From JANNNF01 sp040385825 (GTDB lineage Bacteria > Pseudomonadota > Alphaproteobacteria > Rhodobacterales > Rhodobacteraceae), in contig JAZKGQ010000023.1 in NCBI GenBank assembly GCA_040385825.1, positions 1 to 64,000 on the forward strand: a stretch of 64,000 nucleotides of DNA. The letters are read 5' to 3'. The translations under genes and the position numbers were made by a program. Within the stretch, counting starts at the first letter, position 1. Every line of letters begins with the position of its first letter. Of this stretch, positions 8,487 through 18,690 are shown one piece after another. The notes under the pieces were generated by a model. The model was not told where the DNA came from. It ran no database searches and saw only the letters and a program-made list of their open reading frames with translations.

Positions 8487-9565
8487 GCGACATCCTCATC
8501 CTCGGGGATGCGCCCGGCAAGGCCCCGGTACAGCAGGCTGCCCTGATAGCGCGAGGCCGCAAACCGCATCAGCACCCCGATGCTGGCCGCCACCGGCACC
8601 GCGACCAGCATGCCGACAAAGCCGAACACCGACCCGAAGGCCGACAGCGCGAACAGCAGCCACACCGGATGCAGCCCCACCGATTGCCCGACCAGCTTGG
8701 GCGTCAGGATATTGCCCTCGATGAACTGCCCGGCGGCAAAGATCGCCGCCACAATGCCGATCGACAGCCAGTCGCCCCAGAACTGGAACAGCGCCAGCCC
8801 GATCGCCAGCAACCCGCCGACCAGCGACCCCACATAGGGAATGAAGGTGATCGCCCCGGCAATCGCGCCCACCACAAGGCCGAATTGCAGCCCCGCAACC
8901 ATCAGCGCCATCGAATAGAAGGTGCCCAGCAACACGCAGACCGACAGCTGCCCGCGCACGAAACCGGCCAGCACGGTGTCAATCTCACGCGCAAGCTGGC
9001 GCACGGTCTGGCGGTGATCCAGCGGCACCAGCGCGTCGATCCTGGTCACCATCTTGTCCCAGTCCAGCAGCATGTAGAACGCCACCACCGGCACCACCAC
9101 GATGAACACCACCGCCGAGATCACCGACAGGGCCGAGGAGATCAGCCCGTTGGCCAGTTCAGCCCCGCGCGACTGGATGGTCGCGGCTATCCGGGCCAGG
9201 GTCTGGCGCACGGTCGAGGTTTCGTCGGACAGTTCGGGAAACTTCTCGACCAGAAAGGTTTGCAGGTCGCGCGCGATGTCGGGCGCCGCGTTGACCAGCG
9301 CGGTCAACTGATTGATCAGCGTCGGGATCACCGCCAGCACCAGCAGGATCACCACCAGCACGCCGATCAGCGTGATTACCGATGTGGCGGCAGTCCGCGA
9401 CAGGCCCAGCCGTTGCAGCCGGTCGGCGACCGGATCAAGGAAATAGGCAATCGCACCGCCGACAAGGAACGGCAGCAGCACATCGCCCAGAAACAGCAGC
9501 ATCGCCAGGAACACACCTGCGGCGACGCACCAGTAGACCGTCTGTTGCCGTACCGACAAACCCAT
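8483..9565 (-). CDS. AI-2E-family transporter (YdgG/PerM-like permease)
   Basis: About 360 residues from the ATG at 9565 (in-frame starts upstream at 9577 and 9604). It has roughly eight hydrophobic segments. The N-terminal GVFLAMLLFLGDVLLPFLVG helix pair is followed by an extended soluble region and a C-terminal half with FIPYVGSLVGG and an EGNILTPKLVG signature, both characteristic of the AI-2E/UPF0118 family. Its substrate is not established for most members. It overlaps the Hda-like gene, a pairing common in alphaproteobacteria. Confidence 0.88.
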   Translation of the reverse strand: MGLSVRQQTVYWCVAAGVFLAMLLFLGDVLLPFLVGGAIAYFLDPVADRLQRLGLSRTAATSVITLIGVLVVILLVLAVIPTLINQLTALVNAAPDIARDLQTFLVEKFPELSDETSTVRQTLARIAATIQSRGAELANGLISSALSVISAVVFIVVVPVVAFYMLLDWDKMVTRIDALVPLDHRQTVRQLAREIDTVLAGFVRGQLSVCVLLGTFYSMALMVAGLQFGLVVGAIAGAITFIPYVGSLVGGLLAIGLALFQFWGDWLSIGIVAAIFAAGQFIEGNILTPKLVGQSVGLHPVWLLFALSAFGSVFGFVGMLVAVPVAASIGVLMRFAASRYQGSLLYRGLAGRIPEDEDVA

Positions 9566-9673
9566 CCTGCATTCCATTCTGCATACGCGTGTGACCGCCC
9601 GCATCCCACATCGCCCATGCGGCCCCTGCTTTCAAGGGGGCGGAGGGCGGGTGGCGGGGCTTGGTGCCGTTGT

Positions 9674-9690
9674 GATAGGTTTTTCCTATC
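9674..9690. promoter_or_regulatory. Perfect 17-bp palindrome upstream of fdsG, likely operator
   Basis: GATAGG and CCTATC flank a T5 spacer, forming a perfect inverted repeat about 20 bases upstream of the likely -35 element of the fds operon. Its position fits an activator or repressor site. A TAGGA half-site resembling its arm also occurs upstream of mobA. The binding protein is unknown. Confidence 0.5.
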
Positions 9691-9709
9691 GTATGACGGG
9701 TATGCGATA

Positions 9710-9737
9710 TTGAAACGCCACCCAAACGCTGTACTGT
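9710..9737 (+). promoter_or_regulatory. Probable sigma-70 promoter of the fds operon
   Basis: TTGAAA (9710-9715) and TACTGT (9732-9737) are separated by 16 bases and lie 30 bases before the fdsG start. An AGGA ribosome-binding site follows at 9757-9760. Confidence 0.5.
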
Positions 9738-9767
9738 CACAAAAGCCATCACAATTAGGACAGCCAG

Positions 9768-10231
9768 ATGACAGACCAGACCCTTGCCACCCGTATTGGC
9801 GAGATCGTGACCGCTCATCTGGCGCTGGAAGGCCCGTTGCTGCCGATCCTGCATGCGGTGCAGGCCGAATATGGCCATGTGCCGCAAGCCGCCCTGCCGG
9901 TGATCGCGCTTGGCCTGAACCTGACCCGTGCCGAGGTGCATGGCGTGATGTCGTTCTACCATGATTTCCGCGAGGAACCCGCCGGTCGCCATGTGGTGAA
10001 ACTGTGCCGCGCCGAGGCCTGTCAGGCCATGGGGGCCAACGGTCTGGCCGACCATGCCCGCAGCCGTCTGGGGGTTGACTGGGGGGGCACGACTTCGGGG
10101 GGGGCGGTGACGCTGGAGGCGGTCTATTGCCTTGGCCTGTGTGCCTGTGCGCCTGCCGCGATCGTGGATGGCCAGGTCGTCGGGCGGCTGGATGCCGACC
10201 GCTTTGACGCGCTGGTGGCGGAGTGCGGGGC

Positions 10232-10235
<4 letters not shown>
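9768..10235 (+). CDS. fdsG: NAD-dependent formate dehydrogenase gamma subunit (NuoE-like)
   Basis: 155 residues. The thioredoxin-like NuoE fold is indicated by a helical N-terminus (HAVQAEYGHVP) and by the four cysteines of a [2Fe-2S] cluster, arranged as CRAEAC and CLGLCAC. It passes electrons between FdsA and the diaphorase subunit FdsB in the cytoplasmic Mo formate dehydrogenase. Its stop overlaps the fdsB start in an ATGA, so the two subunits are translationally coupled. It is the first gene of the fds operon. Confidence 0.94.
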
Positions 10236-11752
<1,517 letters not shown>

Positions 11753-11759
11753 GACACAG

Positions 11760-11879
11760 CCCCCCCGCCCCCATCCCCTCCCCACAAGGGGGAGGGGGGC
11801 CGCCTCATTGGCCAACATCACACCCTTGGCATGTCCAGGCACCTCCCTCCCCCTCGTGGGGAGGGCTGGGGTGGGGGGC
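11760..11879. mobile_element. Inverted-repeat (MITE-like) element between fdsB and the DUF4287 gene
   Basis: About 120 bp fill the gap inside the fds operon. The left end (11760-11800) and right end (11842-11879) are imperfect reverse complements of each other, and each contains its own hairpin of CCTCCCC-type and GGGGAGG-type arms around an ACAA or TCGT loop. There is no coding capacity. An open frame runs through it into the DUF4287 gene, but that part looks non-natural. I see no target-site duplication. The layout is that of a non-autonomous dispersed repeat. Confidence 0.6.
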
Positions 11880-11906
11880 AGCGCCACCAAGCCCGCAGGC
11901 CACCAG

Positions 11907-12119
11907 ATGACCGACAGACCCAAAGGCCCGGCCTCCTACTTCCCGTCGATCGAGGAGAAATACGGCCAGCCGGTCCGGCACTGGCTGGACCTGATTGATC
12001 CCCGATCCGACCAGACCCATATGCAGATTGTGGGCTGGCTGAAAGATGTTCACGGGCTGGGACACGGCCATGCCAACGCGCTGGTCGCCCATGCGCTCCG
12101 CCTCAAGAAAGGTGCCTGA
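11907..12119 (+). CDS. DUF4287-like small protein inside the fds operon
   Basis: 70 residues from the ATG at 11907. The sequence YFPSIEEKYGQPVRHWLDLI, followed by HMQIVGWLKDVHGLGHGHANALV, matches what I recall of DUF4287 proteins, short helical polypeptides of unknown function that often end in a lysine-rich tail. It is not a known formate dehydrogenase subunit. It lies between fdsB and fdsA with one base separating its stop from the fdsA start, so it should be expressed with the enzyme. A longer upstream in-frame start exists but would read through the repeat element and is unlikely. Confidence 0.82.
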   Translation: MTDRPKGPASYFPSIEEKYGQPVRHWLDLIDPRSDQTHMQIVGWLKDVHGLGHGHANALVAHALRLKKGA

Positions 12120-12120
12120 G

Positions 12121-15000
12121 ATGAAAGACTTCATCATCCCCGACCGCGATTTCGGCACCCCTGCCGCCAGATCGAAGACCCTTGTCACCCTGACCATCGA
12201 TGGCTTTGACGTGACGGTGCCGGAAGGCACGTCGATCATGCGGGCGGCGGCAGAGGCGGGCATTCAGGTGCCCAAGCTCTGCGCCACCGACTCGGTCGAT
12301 GCCTTCGGGTCGTGCCGACTGTGTCTGGTGGAAATCGAGGGCCGCAACGGCACCCCGGCAAGCTGTACCACCCCTGTTGCGGCGGGGCTGCGCGTCCACA
12401 CCCAGAACACACGCCTGAAACAACTGCGGCGCGGGGTGATGGAGCTGTATATCAGCGACCACCCGCTGGACTGCCTGACATGCAGCGCCAATGGCGATTG
12501 CGAATTGCAGGACATGGCGGGCGCGGTCGGCCTGCGCGATGTGCGCTATGAGGCTGTAGATACTCATTTCAAGCCCAAGAACACCAGCGGCGAGAAGAAC
12601 CCGCAATGGAACCCCAAGGACGACAGCAACCCCTATTTCACCTATGACCCCGCCAAGTGCATCGTGTGCAGCCGCTGCGTGCGGGCCTGCGAGGAAGTGC
12701 AGGGCACCTTCGCGCTGACCATCGAAGGGCGCGGCTTTGACAGCCGGGTGTCCTTCGGGGCGAAAACCGACAACGCGCTGGCATCTGACTGCGTGTCCTG
12801 CGGCGCCTGCGTGCAGGCCTGCCCGACCGCCACCTTGCAGGAAAAGTCGATCATCGACATCGGCACCCCGTCGCATTCGGTGATCACCACCTGCGCCTAT
12901 TGCGGGGTGGGGTGCAGCTTCAAGGCCGAAATGCGCGGGGATGAACTGGTCCGCATGACGCCTTACAAGCACGGCAAGGCCAACCGCGGGCATTCCTGCG
13001 TCAAGGGCCGTTTCGCCTATGGCTATGCCAGCCACAAGGACCGCATCCTGAACCCGATGATCCGCGACAGCATCAATGACCCGTGGAAAGAGGTAAGCTG
13101 GCCCGAGGCGATGGAGTTTACTGCCCGCCGGATGGGCGCGCTGATCGAACAGCACGGACGGCAATCGGTGGGGGTGATCACGTCGAGCCGCTGCACCAAT
13201 GAAGAAGCCTATCTTGTGCAGAAACTGACCCGTGCTGTCTGGGGCAACAACAACACCGACACCTGCGCGCGGGTGTGCCATTCACCGACCGGCTATGGTC
13301 TGGGGCAGACATTCGGCACCAGTGCGGGAACGCAAGACTTTGATTCCGTTGAACATACCGATGTGGTCATCGTGATCGGGGCCAACCCGACCGATGGCCA
13401 CCCGGTGTTCGCCAGTCGCCTGAAGAAACGTCTGCGCAAAGGCGCCAAGCTGATCGTGATTGACCCGCGCCGGATTGATCTGGTCAAATCCGCGCATATC
13501 AAGGCCGAACATCACCTGCCCCTGCGCCCCGGTACCAATGTCGCCGTCGTCACCGCTCTGGCGCATGTGATCGTCACCGAAGGCCTGATGGACGAGGCCT
13601 TCATCCGCGAGCGCTGCGACTGGGACGAGTTTCTGGACTATGCCGAATTCGTCGCGGCCCCCAACAACTCGCCCGAGGCGACAGAGCTGCTGACCGGCGT
13701 GCCAAGCGCCGACCTGCGCGCGGCGGCGCGGCTGTTTGCCAAGGGCGGCAACGGGTCGATCTATTACGGTCTGGGCGTGACCGAACATTCCCAAGGGTCA
13801 ACCACGGTGATCGGCATTGCCAACCTTGCCATGCTGACCGGCAATATCGGCCGTCCGGGCGTGGGGGTGAACCCGCTGCGCGGGCAGAACAACGTGCAAG
13901 GCTCGTGCGACATGGGGTCGTTCCCGCATGAATTGCCGGGCTATCGCCATGTCAAGAATGACGACGTGCGCGCGCTGTTTGAACGGGTCTGGGGCGCGAA
14001 GATCGACAATGAACCGGGCCTGCGCATCCCGAACATGCTGGACGCGGCGGTAGAAGGGTCGTTCCGCGGCATCTACATTCAGGGCGAAGACATCCTGCAA
14101 TCGGACCCTGACACCAAACATGTGGCGGCGGGTCTGGCGGCGATGGACTGCGTGGTCGTGCACGACCTGTTCCTGAATGAAACGGCGAATTACGCCCATG
14201 TCTTCCTGCCCGGATCGACCTTCCTTGAAAAGGACGGCACCTTTACCAATGCCGAACGCCGCATCAACCGGGTGCGCCGCGTGATGGCCCCCCGCAACGG
14301 CTATGCCGACTGGGAGGTGACGCAGCTTCTGGCCAATGCCATGGGGGCAGGCTGGGGCTATACCCATCCGTCGCAGATCATGGACGAGATCGCCATGCTG
14401 ACGCCTTCGTTTGCCGGGGTGTCCTACGAAAAGCTGGAAACCATGGGGTCGGTGCAATGGCCCTGCAACGAGGCCGCCCCCGAAGGCACGCCGCTGATGC
14501 ACATTGACGGCTTTGTGCGGGGGCGTGGGCGTTTCATCCGTACCGAATATGTGGCGACCGAGGAAAAGACCGGGCCGCGCTTTCCGCTGCTGCTGACCAC
14601 CGGGCGGATCCTGTCGCATTACAACGTCGGCGCGCAGACCCGGCGGACGGCGAATGTGGTCTGGCATCCCGAGGATGTGCTGGAAATCCACCCGCATGAC
14701 GCCGAAGTGCGCGGCATCAAGGACCGCGATTGGGTGCGCCTGGCCAGCCGGTCGGGGGATACGTCCCTGCGCGCCCTGCTGACCGACCGCGTGTCGCCCG
14801 GCGTGGTCTATACCACTTTCCACCACCCCACGACGCAGGCCAATGTGATCACCACCGATTTCTCGGACTGGGCCACCAACTGCCCGGAATACAAGGTGAC
14901 GGCGGTGCAGATCAGCCCGTCGAACGGCCCGACCGACTGGCAGCAGGACTATGACGCCCAGGCCGCCAATTCCCGCCGCATCCTGCCTGCGGCAGAATGA
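12121..15000 (+). CDS. fdsA: NAD-dependent formate dehydrogenase alpha (catalytic Mo) subunit
   Basis: 959 residues from the ATG at 12121. An N-terminal [2Fe-2S] ferredoxin domain (CRLCLVEIEG) comes first. A His-Cys-rich NuoG-like cluster, two [4Fe-4S] ferredoxin motifs (CIVCSRCVRAC, CVSCGACVQAC) and a further CAYCGVGC cluster of the molybdopterin oxidoreductase core follow. The active-site Cys386-His387 pair sits in TCARVCHSPT, where some formate dehydrogenases carry selenocysteine. The enzyme oxidises formate to CO2 at bis-MGD-bound molybdenum and feeds FdsGB. An upstream in-frame start would overlap the DUF4287 gene and is rejected. The fdhD start overlaps its stop. Confidence 0.96.
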   Translation: MKDFIIPDRDFGTPAARSKTLVTLTIDGFDVTVPEGTSIMRAAAEAGIQVPKLCATDSVDAFGSCRLCLVEIEGRNGTPASCTTPVAAGLRVHTQNTRLKQLRRGVMELYISDHPLDCLTCSANGDCELQDMAGAVGLRDVRYEAVDTHFKPKNTSGEKNPQWNPKDDSNPYFTYDPAKCIVCSRCVRACEEVQGTFALTIEGRGFDSRVSFGAKTDNALASDCVSCGACVQACPTATLQEKSIIDIGTPSHSVITTCAYCGVGCSFKAEMRGDELVRMTPYKHGKANRGHSCVKGRFAYGYASHKDRILNPMIRDSINDPWKEVSWPEAMEFTARRMGALIEQHGRQSVGVITSSRCTNEEAYLVQKLTRAVWGNNNTDTCARVCHSPTGYGLGQTFGTSAGTQDFDSVEHTDVVIVIGANPTDGHPVFASRLKKRLRKGAKLIVIDPRRIDLVKSAHIKAEHHLPLRPGTNVAVVTALAHVIVTEGLMDEAFIRERCDWDEFLDYAEFVAAPNNSPEATELLTGVPSADLRAAARLFAKGGNGSIYYGLGVTEHSQGSTTVIGIANLAMLTGNIGRPGVGVNPLRGQNNVQGSCDMGSFPHELPGYRHVKNDDVRALFERVWGAKIDNEPGLRIPNMLDAAVEGSFRGIYIQGEDILQSDPDTKHVAAGLAAMDCVVVHDLFLNETANYAHVFLPGSTFLEKDGTFTNAERRINRVRRVMAPRNGYADWEVTQLLANAMGAGWGYTHPSQIMDEIAMLTPSFAGVSYEKLETMGSVQWPCNEAAPEGTPLMHIDGFVRGRGRFIRTEYVATEEKTGPRFPLLLTTGRILSHYNVGAQTRRTANVVWHPEDVLEIHPHDAEVRGIKDRDWVRLASRSGDTSLRALLTDRVSPGVVYTTFHHPTTQANVITTDFSDWATNCPEYKVTAVQISPSNGPTDWQQDYDAQAANSRRILPAAE

Positions 15001-15788
15001 TGGACCGCCATCGCCACCACCGGGCGCAATCCGGGCGCGAGGTGTCGCTGCCCTGCGAGGTGGCGGTGGCGCTGTCCTACAACGGGTCCACCCAGGCGGT
15101 GATGATGGCGACCCCCGCCGATCTGCTGGACTTTGCCTATGGGTTTTCCCTGACCGAAGGCATCGCCTCGCGGGCAGAGATTGACTCGGTGACAGTGCAG
15201 GACACCGACCTTGGCATCGACCTGCAAATCTGGCTAAAGCCCGATGCCGAAGGGCGGCTGGCGGGGCGTCGCCGCAGCATGGCAGGCCCGGTGGGCTGCG
15301 GGTTGTGCGGCATCGACAGTCTGGAACAGGCGGTGCGTGCCCCGCGCCAGGTGCCGCCATCAGACCTGCACCTGACGCCTGCGATGATCACACAGGCGGT
15401 GCGCGACATGGGCGCGCATCAGCCGCTGCATGATCTGACCCGCGCCACCCATGCCGCCGCCTATTGGGTGCCGGGGCAGGGCTGTGTCGCGCTGCGCGAA
15501 GATGTGGGGCGGCACAACGCGCTGGACAAGCTGGCGGGGGCGGTGGTGGCTGGCGGCTTTGCGCCCGGTGTGGTGGTGATCACCAGCCGGGTTTCCATCG
15601 ACATGGTGCAGAAATGCGCGGCCCTTGGCGCCCCTGTGCTGATCGCCGTCGCCGCCCCGACGGCCGCTGCGGTGGCAATGGCGGATCTGGCGGGGATCAC
15701 TTTGGTCGCACTGGCGCGGGGCGACAGGTTTGAGGTGTTCAGCCAGCCCGACCGGATTTCAACGAAGGATATTTCAGATGTCGCATGA
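14997..15788 (+). CDS. fdhD: Formate dehydrogenase accessory sulfurtransferase (FdhD/FdsC)
   Basis: 263 residues. The conserved cysteine loop appears as GCGLCGIDSLEQA near residue 100; in E. coli FdhD this loop carries the persulfide used to sulfurate the Mo cofactor. Further family motifs are AYWVPGQG, EDVGRHNALDKL and TSRVSIDMVQK. In R. capsulatus the homologue is called FdsC and is required for active enzyme. Its ATGA start overlaps the fdsA stop, and its end overlaps fdsD by 11 bases. A sulfur donor candidate (TusA) is encoded in the same island. Confidence 0.93.
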   Translation: MMDRHRHHRAQSGREVSLPCEVAVALSYNGSTQAVMMATPADLLDFAYGFSLTEGIASRAEIDSVTVQDTDLGIDLQIWLKPDAEGRLAGRRRSMAGPVGCGLCGIDSLEQAVRAPRQVPPSDLHLTPAMITQAVRDMGAHQPLHDLTRATHAAAYWVPGQGCVALREDVGRHNALDKLAGAVVAGGFAPGVVVITSRVSIDMVQKCAALGAPVLIAVAAPTAAAVAMADLAGITLVALARGDRFEVFSQPDRISTKDISDVA

Positions 15789-16002
15789 CAAGATCGCGCG
15801 GATGGCCAACCAGATTGCCGTGTTCATGACCTCCAAGCCCCATGCCGAGGGGGTTGCGATGTTGGCAAGCCATATCAACGACTTCTGGGAACCAAGGATG
15901 CGTCGGCAACTGTTCGCCAAGCTGGACGCGCAGGATGCCGGATTGCACCCGTTGGTGTTCGAGGCGGCCGCGCAAATCCGCAGGCCTGCTGACGCCGCCT
16001 GA
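15778..16002 (+). CDS. fdsD: Formate dehydrogenase delta subunit
   Basis: 74 residues from the ATG at 15778. The sequence begins MSHDKIARMANQIAVFM and contains HINDFWEPRMRRQL, the recognisable FdsD pattern. The small helical subunit contributes to assembly and stability of FdsGBA; it binds no cofactor in visible motifs. The start lies within the end of fdhD (11-base overlap), so an upstream extension in this frame is spurious. It is the last gene of the operon and is followed by two palindromes at the border with the convergent mod genes. Confidence 0.9.
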   Translation: MSHDKIARMANQIAVFMTSKPHAEGVAMLASHINDFWEPRMRRQLFAKLDAQDAGLHPLVFEAAAQIRRPADAA

Positions 16003-16011
16003 CGCCGGGCC

Positions 16012-16054
16012 CCATTTTTTTGAAAAAAATGGCAAATTTCTTTGAAGAAATTTG
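16012..16054. repeat. Tandem palindrome pair at the fdsD/modC convergent border (site A)
   Basis: Two perfect palindromes sit back to back: arms CCATTTTTTT/AAAAAAATGG around one G (16012-16032), then CAAATTTCTT/AAGAAATTTG around TG (16033-16054). The position between convergent operons suggests a bidirectional terminator. The second palindrome has the same design as the one at 31915-31936. Confidence 0.75.
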
Positions 16055-16061
16055 GACAGCG

Positions 16062-17162
16062 TCATGAAACCGGGTCCGGTCCCACCCGCCCGACATCCGC
16101 CTGCGCCACGCCTACGCTTTTCGCAATGGCATGCACCGCGACCCCCGGTTCCAGCGCCAAAGCATCCGCCGACCGCGCGGTGATGCGCGCCAGGATGGTA
16201 TCGCTGCCGGCCGCGATCTGCACCATCGCCCCGCCATGCCCGCCGCGCCGTACTGCCGTAACTGTGCCCGCCAGAATGTTCAGCGCCGACAACCCCACCG
16301 GGGCCGTGCGCGACAGGATCACGTCTTGCGCGGCGATCCGCAGGCGCAGCCTAGCCCCCGCCTCTCCGCTGACACGCGGCACGAACAGCCGCCCCGCCGA
16401 CACCGCAATCTCGGTCAGCCCGTCGCCATGCTGTGCGGCGATCACCCCCTCCAGCACGGCGCCCGCATCGCGCACGCCAAAGACCGGCACGGTTTCGGGA
16501 TCGGCCAGAATGCTGGCCGCAGGGCCGCAGGCCACCACGCGGCCTGCCTCCAGCGCAACAACAGTTGTGGCCAGCCGGGCCACTTCGGCCACCGAATGGC
16601 TGACCAGCAGGATGGGGATGTTCGTCTCGTCGCGCAGCCGTTCAAGATAGGGCAGCACCTCGGCCTTGCGGGCGTCATCCAGCGCCGACAGCGGTTCGTC
16701 CATCAGCAGCAACCGGGGGCGTGACAGCAGGGCGCGCCCGATGGCCACCCGCTGCGCCTCGCCGCCCGACAGGGTGCCGGGGCGGCGGTGCAGCAGGGCC
16801 TTCAGCCCCAGCAGGGCAACCACATGGTCAAACTCATCTGCCCCCTTGGGCGCAAACCATTGGCCATAGGTCAGATTCTGCCGCACCGTCAGATGCGGGA
16901 ACAGCCGCCCGTCCTGAAACACCATGCCGATGCGGCGCTTGTGCACCGGCACCCGCAGCCCGCGCGCGGTGTCCAGCAGCACCTCTGCACCCACGACGAT
17001 GCGGCCCTGATCCGGCCGCAGCAGCCCCGCCACCGCATTGACCACCGAGGTCTTGCCCGACCCCGATCGCCCGAACAGCGCCGTCACGCCGGGCGGGGCG
17101 GCAAAATCCACATCCAGCGCAAAGCCGGCAAAGCGGTGCGTCAGGGTCACCGAAACCGTCAT
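16062..17162 (-). CDS. modC: Molybdate ABC transporter ATP-binding protein
   Basis: 366 residues from the ATG at 17162, which overlaps the modB stop in TCAT. The Walker A motif is FGRSGSGKTSVVNAVAG at about residue 30, the Q-loop lies in VFQDGRLFPHLTV, the signature is LSGGEAQRVAIGRALL and Walker B is LLLMDEPLSALD. After the ATPase core, residues about 285-355 form a MOP/TOBE domain that binds molybdate or tungstate. It powers ModB-mediated molybdate import. The longer open frame reaching to 17831 merely overlaps modB out of frame. Confidence 0.95.
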   Translation of the reverse strand: MTVSVTLTHRFAGFALDVDFAAPPGVTALFGRSGSGKTSVVNAVAGLLRPDQGRIVVGAEVLLDTARGLRVPVHKRRIGMVFQDGRLFPHLTVRQNLTYGQWFAPKGADEFDHVVALLGLKALLHRRPGTLSGGEAQRVAIGRALLSRPRLLLMDEPLSALDDARKAEVLPYLERLRDETNIPILLVSHSVAEVARLATTVVALEAGRVVACGPAASILADPETVPVFGVRDAGAVLEGVIAAQHGDGLTEIAVSAGRLFVPRVSGEAGARLRLRIAAQDVILSRTAPVGLSALNILAGTVTAVRRGGHGGAMVQIAAGSDTILARITARSADALALEPGVAVHAIAKSVGVAQADVGRVGPDPVS

Positions 17163-17857
17163 CGCCCGGAAATCCTGCGGGCCACGGCCCGGCTCAATGC
17201 CTCGGACAGCAGCAATGCCGCCATGGCGATGGCGATGGCGACCCAGACCAGCCGGGCCGCCTGCGCATCGCCGCCCGGCACTTGCAGCAGGCTGTAGATC
17301 GCCGAGGGCAGGGTCTGCGTCTGCCCCGGAATATTGGCGACGAAGGTGATGGTCGCGCCAAATTCGCCCATGGCCTTGGCAAACGCCAGGATGGTTCCTG
17401 CCAGCACCCCCGGCAGGATCAGCGGCAGGGTCACGGTGGCAAACACCATGGGGCGCGAGGCGCCAAGCGTGCTGGCGGCGGCCTCCAGCCGGGGGTCCAC
17501 CGCCTCGATCGCCAGCCGTATCGCCCGCACCATCAGCGGAAAGGCCATCACGGCGGCGGCCAGCGCCGCCCCGGTCCAGCGGAATGCAAAGACCAGCCCG
17601 AACCACTGGTCCAGCACCGCCCCGACCGCACCCTTGCGCCCGAAGGTCAGCAGCAGCAGATAGCCCGTCACCACCGGCGGCAGGATCAACGGCAGATGCA
17701 CCAGACCGTTCAGCAGTTGCTTGCCCCAGAATTCCTTGCGGGCCAGCGCGTAGGCCACGGCAATGCCGAAGGGCAGGCTGCACAGCGTGGCCCAGACCGA
17801 CACCCGCACCGACAGCCAGACCGCCTGCCATTCTTCGGGGGTCAGCCAGTCTGTCAC
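17159..17857 (-). CDS. modB: Molybdate ABC transporter permease
   Basis: 232 residues with about five or six membrane helices. The permease EAA loop is visible as IEAVDPRLEAAASTLGASRPMVFATVTLPLILPG. The N-terminal LSVRVSVWATLCSLPFGIAVAYALAR segment is typical of ModB. It forms the inner-membrane channel with ModC and receives molybdate from ModA. It overlaps modA upstream and modC downstream by 4 bases each. Confidence 0.94.
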   Translation of the reverse strand: MTDWLTPEEWQAVWLSVRVSVWATLCSLPFGIAVAYALARKEFWGKQLLNGLVHLPLILPPVVTGYLLLLTFGRKGAVGAVLDQWFGLVFAFRWTGAALAAAVMAFPLMVRAIRLAIEAVDPRLEAAASTLGASRPMVFATVTLPLILPGVLAGTILAFAKAMGEFGATITFVANIPGQTQTLPSAIYSLLQVPGGDAQAARLVWVAIAIAMAALLLSEALSRAVARRISGR

Positions 17858-18627
17858 GGGGTCATCACGGGGACGATCACGGGGGCCATCACGCTGAAAC
17901 CATTGGCCACGAAGACGGCATCGGCAGCGTCAGCCTGCAAGGCGGCAAAGAACGCGGCCCCGGCAGCGGCCCCCGCAATCCGCGCGGCGGGATAGGTGAT
18001 GGCATCATGACTGTCGGCTGGAAACTGCCCCAGGACTGCGACAGTATCGCCTGCGGCCACCGCATCCGACCCGTAGACCACGCCCATGTCAGCCGCGCCG
18101 CTTGTCACCAGCGCCAAGGCCGCGCGCACGTTTTCGGACTGCACCACCTGTGGCGCCACTGCGGCCCAGACCCCCAAACTCTCCAGCGCCTGTTTGCCAT
18201 ATTGCCCCGCGGGCACGGCATCCACCAGCGCCATCGCCAGCTTTCCCGGACCCAGCCTTCCTGCCAGATCAAAGCCTTTGGCAATCCGGACAGCCCCGGC
18301 CCCCGGCTGCCCCACCAGCACCAGACTGTTGCCCAGAAGGTCGACCCGCGTGGCCCTGTCCAGCAGATCCGCCTTGGCAAGCAGGTCCATCCACGGGCTG
18401 GCGGCCGCGATGAAGATATCGGCCGGCGCGCCTTCGAGGATCTGCCGGGCCAGTTGCGGCGTGCCACCATAGGACAGCAGCACCCTATCGCCACTGGCGA
18501 CCTGATGGTCGGCGGCAATCTGGTCCAGCGCGGTTTTCAGGCTGGCGGCGGCAAAAACCGTCACGGTTTCGGCAGGGGCCAGCCCCGGCAGAACGATCAG
18601 GGCAGCGGTCAAAAGCAGATCACGCAT
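17854..18627 (-). CDS. modA: Molybdate ABC transporter substrate-binding protein
   Basis: 257 residues from the ATG at 18627. The signal peptide ends at about residue 21 (LAPAETV). The mature protein starts with TVFAAASLKTALDQIA and has LSYGGTPQLARQILEGAPADIFIAAS and a C-terminal YGSDAVAAGDT segment, all typical of ModA. The Ser and Thr residues in these loops bind the oxyanion. It is the periplasmic receptor for the modBC importer. An in-frame extension to 18687 would place 20 non-signal residues ahead of the signal peptide and is rejected. Confidence 0.93.
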   Translation of the reverse strand: MRDLLLTAALIVLPGLAPAETVTVFAAASLKTALDQIAADHQVASGDRVLLSYGGTPQLARQILEGAPADIFIAAASPWMDLLAKADLLDRATRVDLLGNSLVLVGQPGAGAVRIAKGFDLAGRLGPGKLAMALVDAVPAGQYGKQALESLGVWAAVAPQVVQSENVRAALALVTSGAADMGVVYGSDAVAAGDTVAVLGQFPADSHDAITYPAARIAGAAAGAAFFAALQADAADAVFVANGFSVMAPVIVPVMTP

Positions 18628-18690
18628 CGGTCGGTCCAAAAGCGGCGGCTTGCCGCGCAGGCAACACCACCGCCCGCATGCTGGCAAGCG

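Noticed and set aside
16012..16054. Palindromes read as a possible CRISPR fragment
   Set aside because: There are only two units of different sequence, no spacers and no cas genes.
17162..17831. N-terminal extension of the modC frame
   Set aside because: It overlaps modB in another frame; ModC similarity starts at the ATG at 17162.
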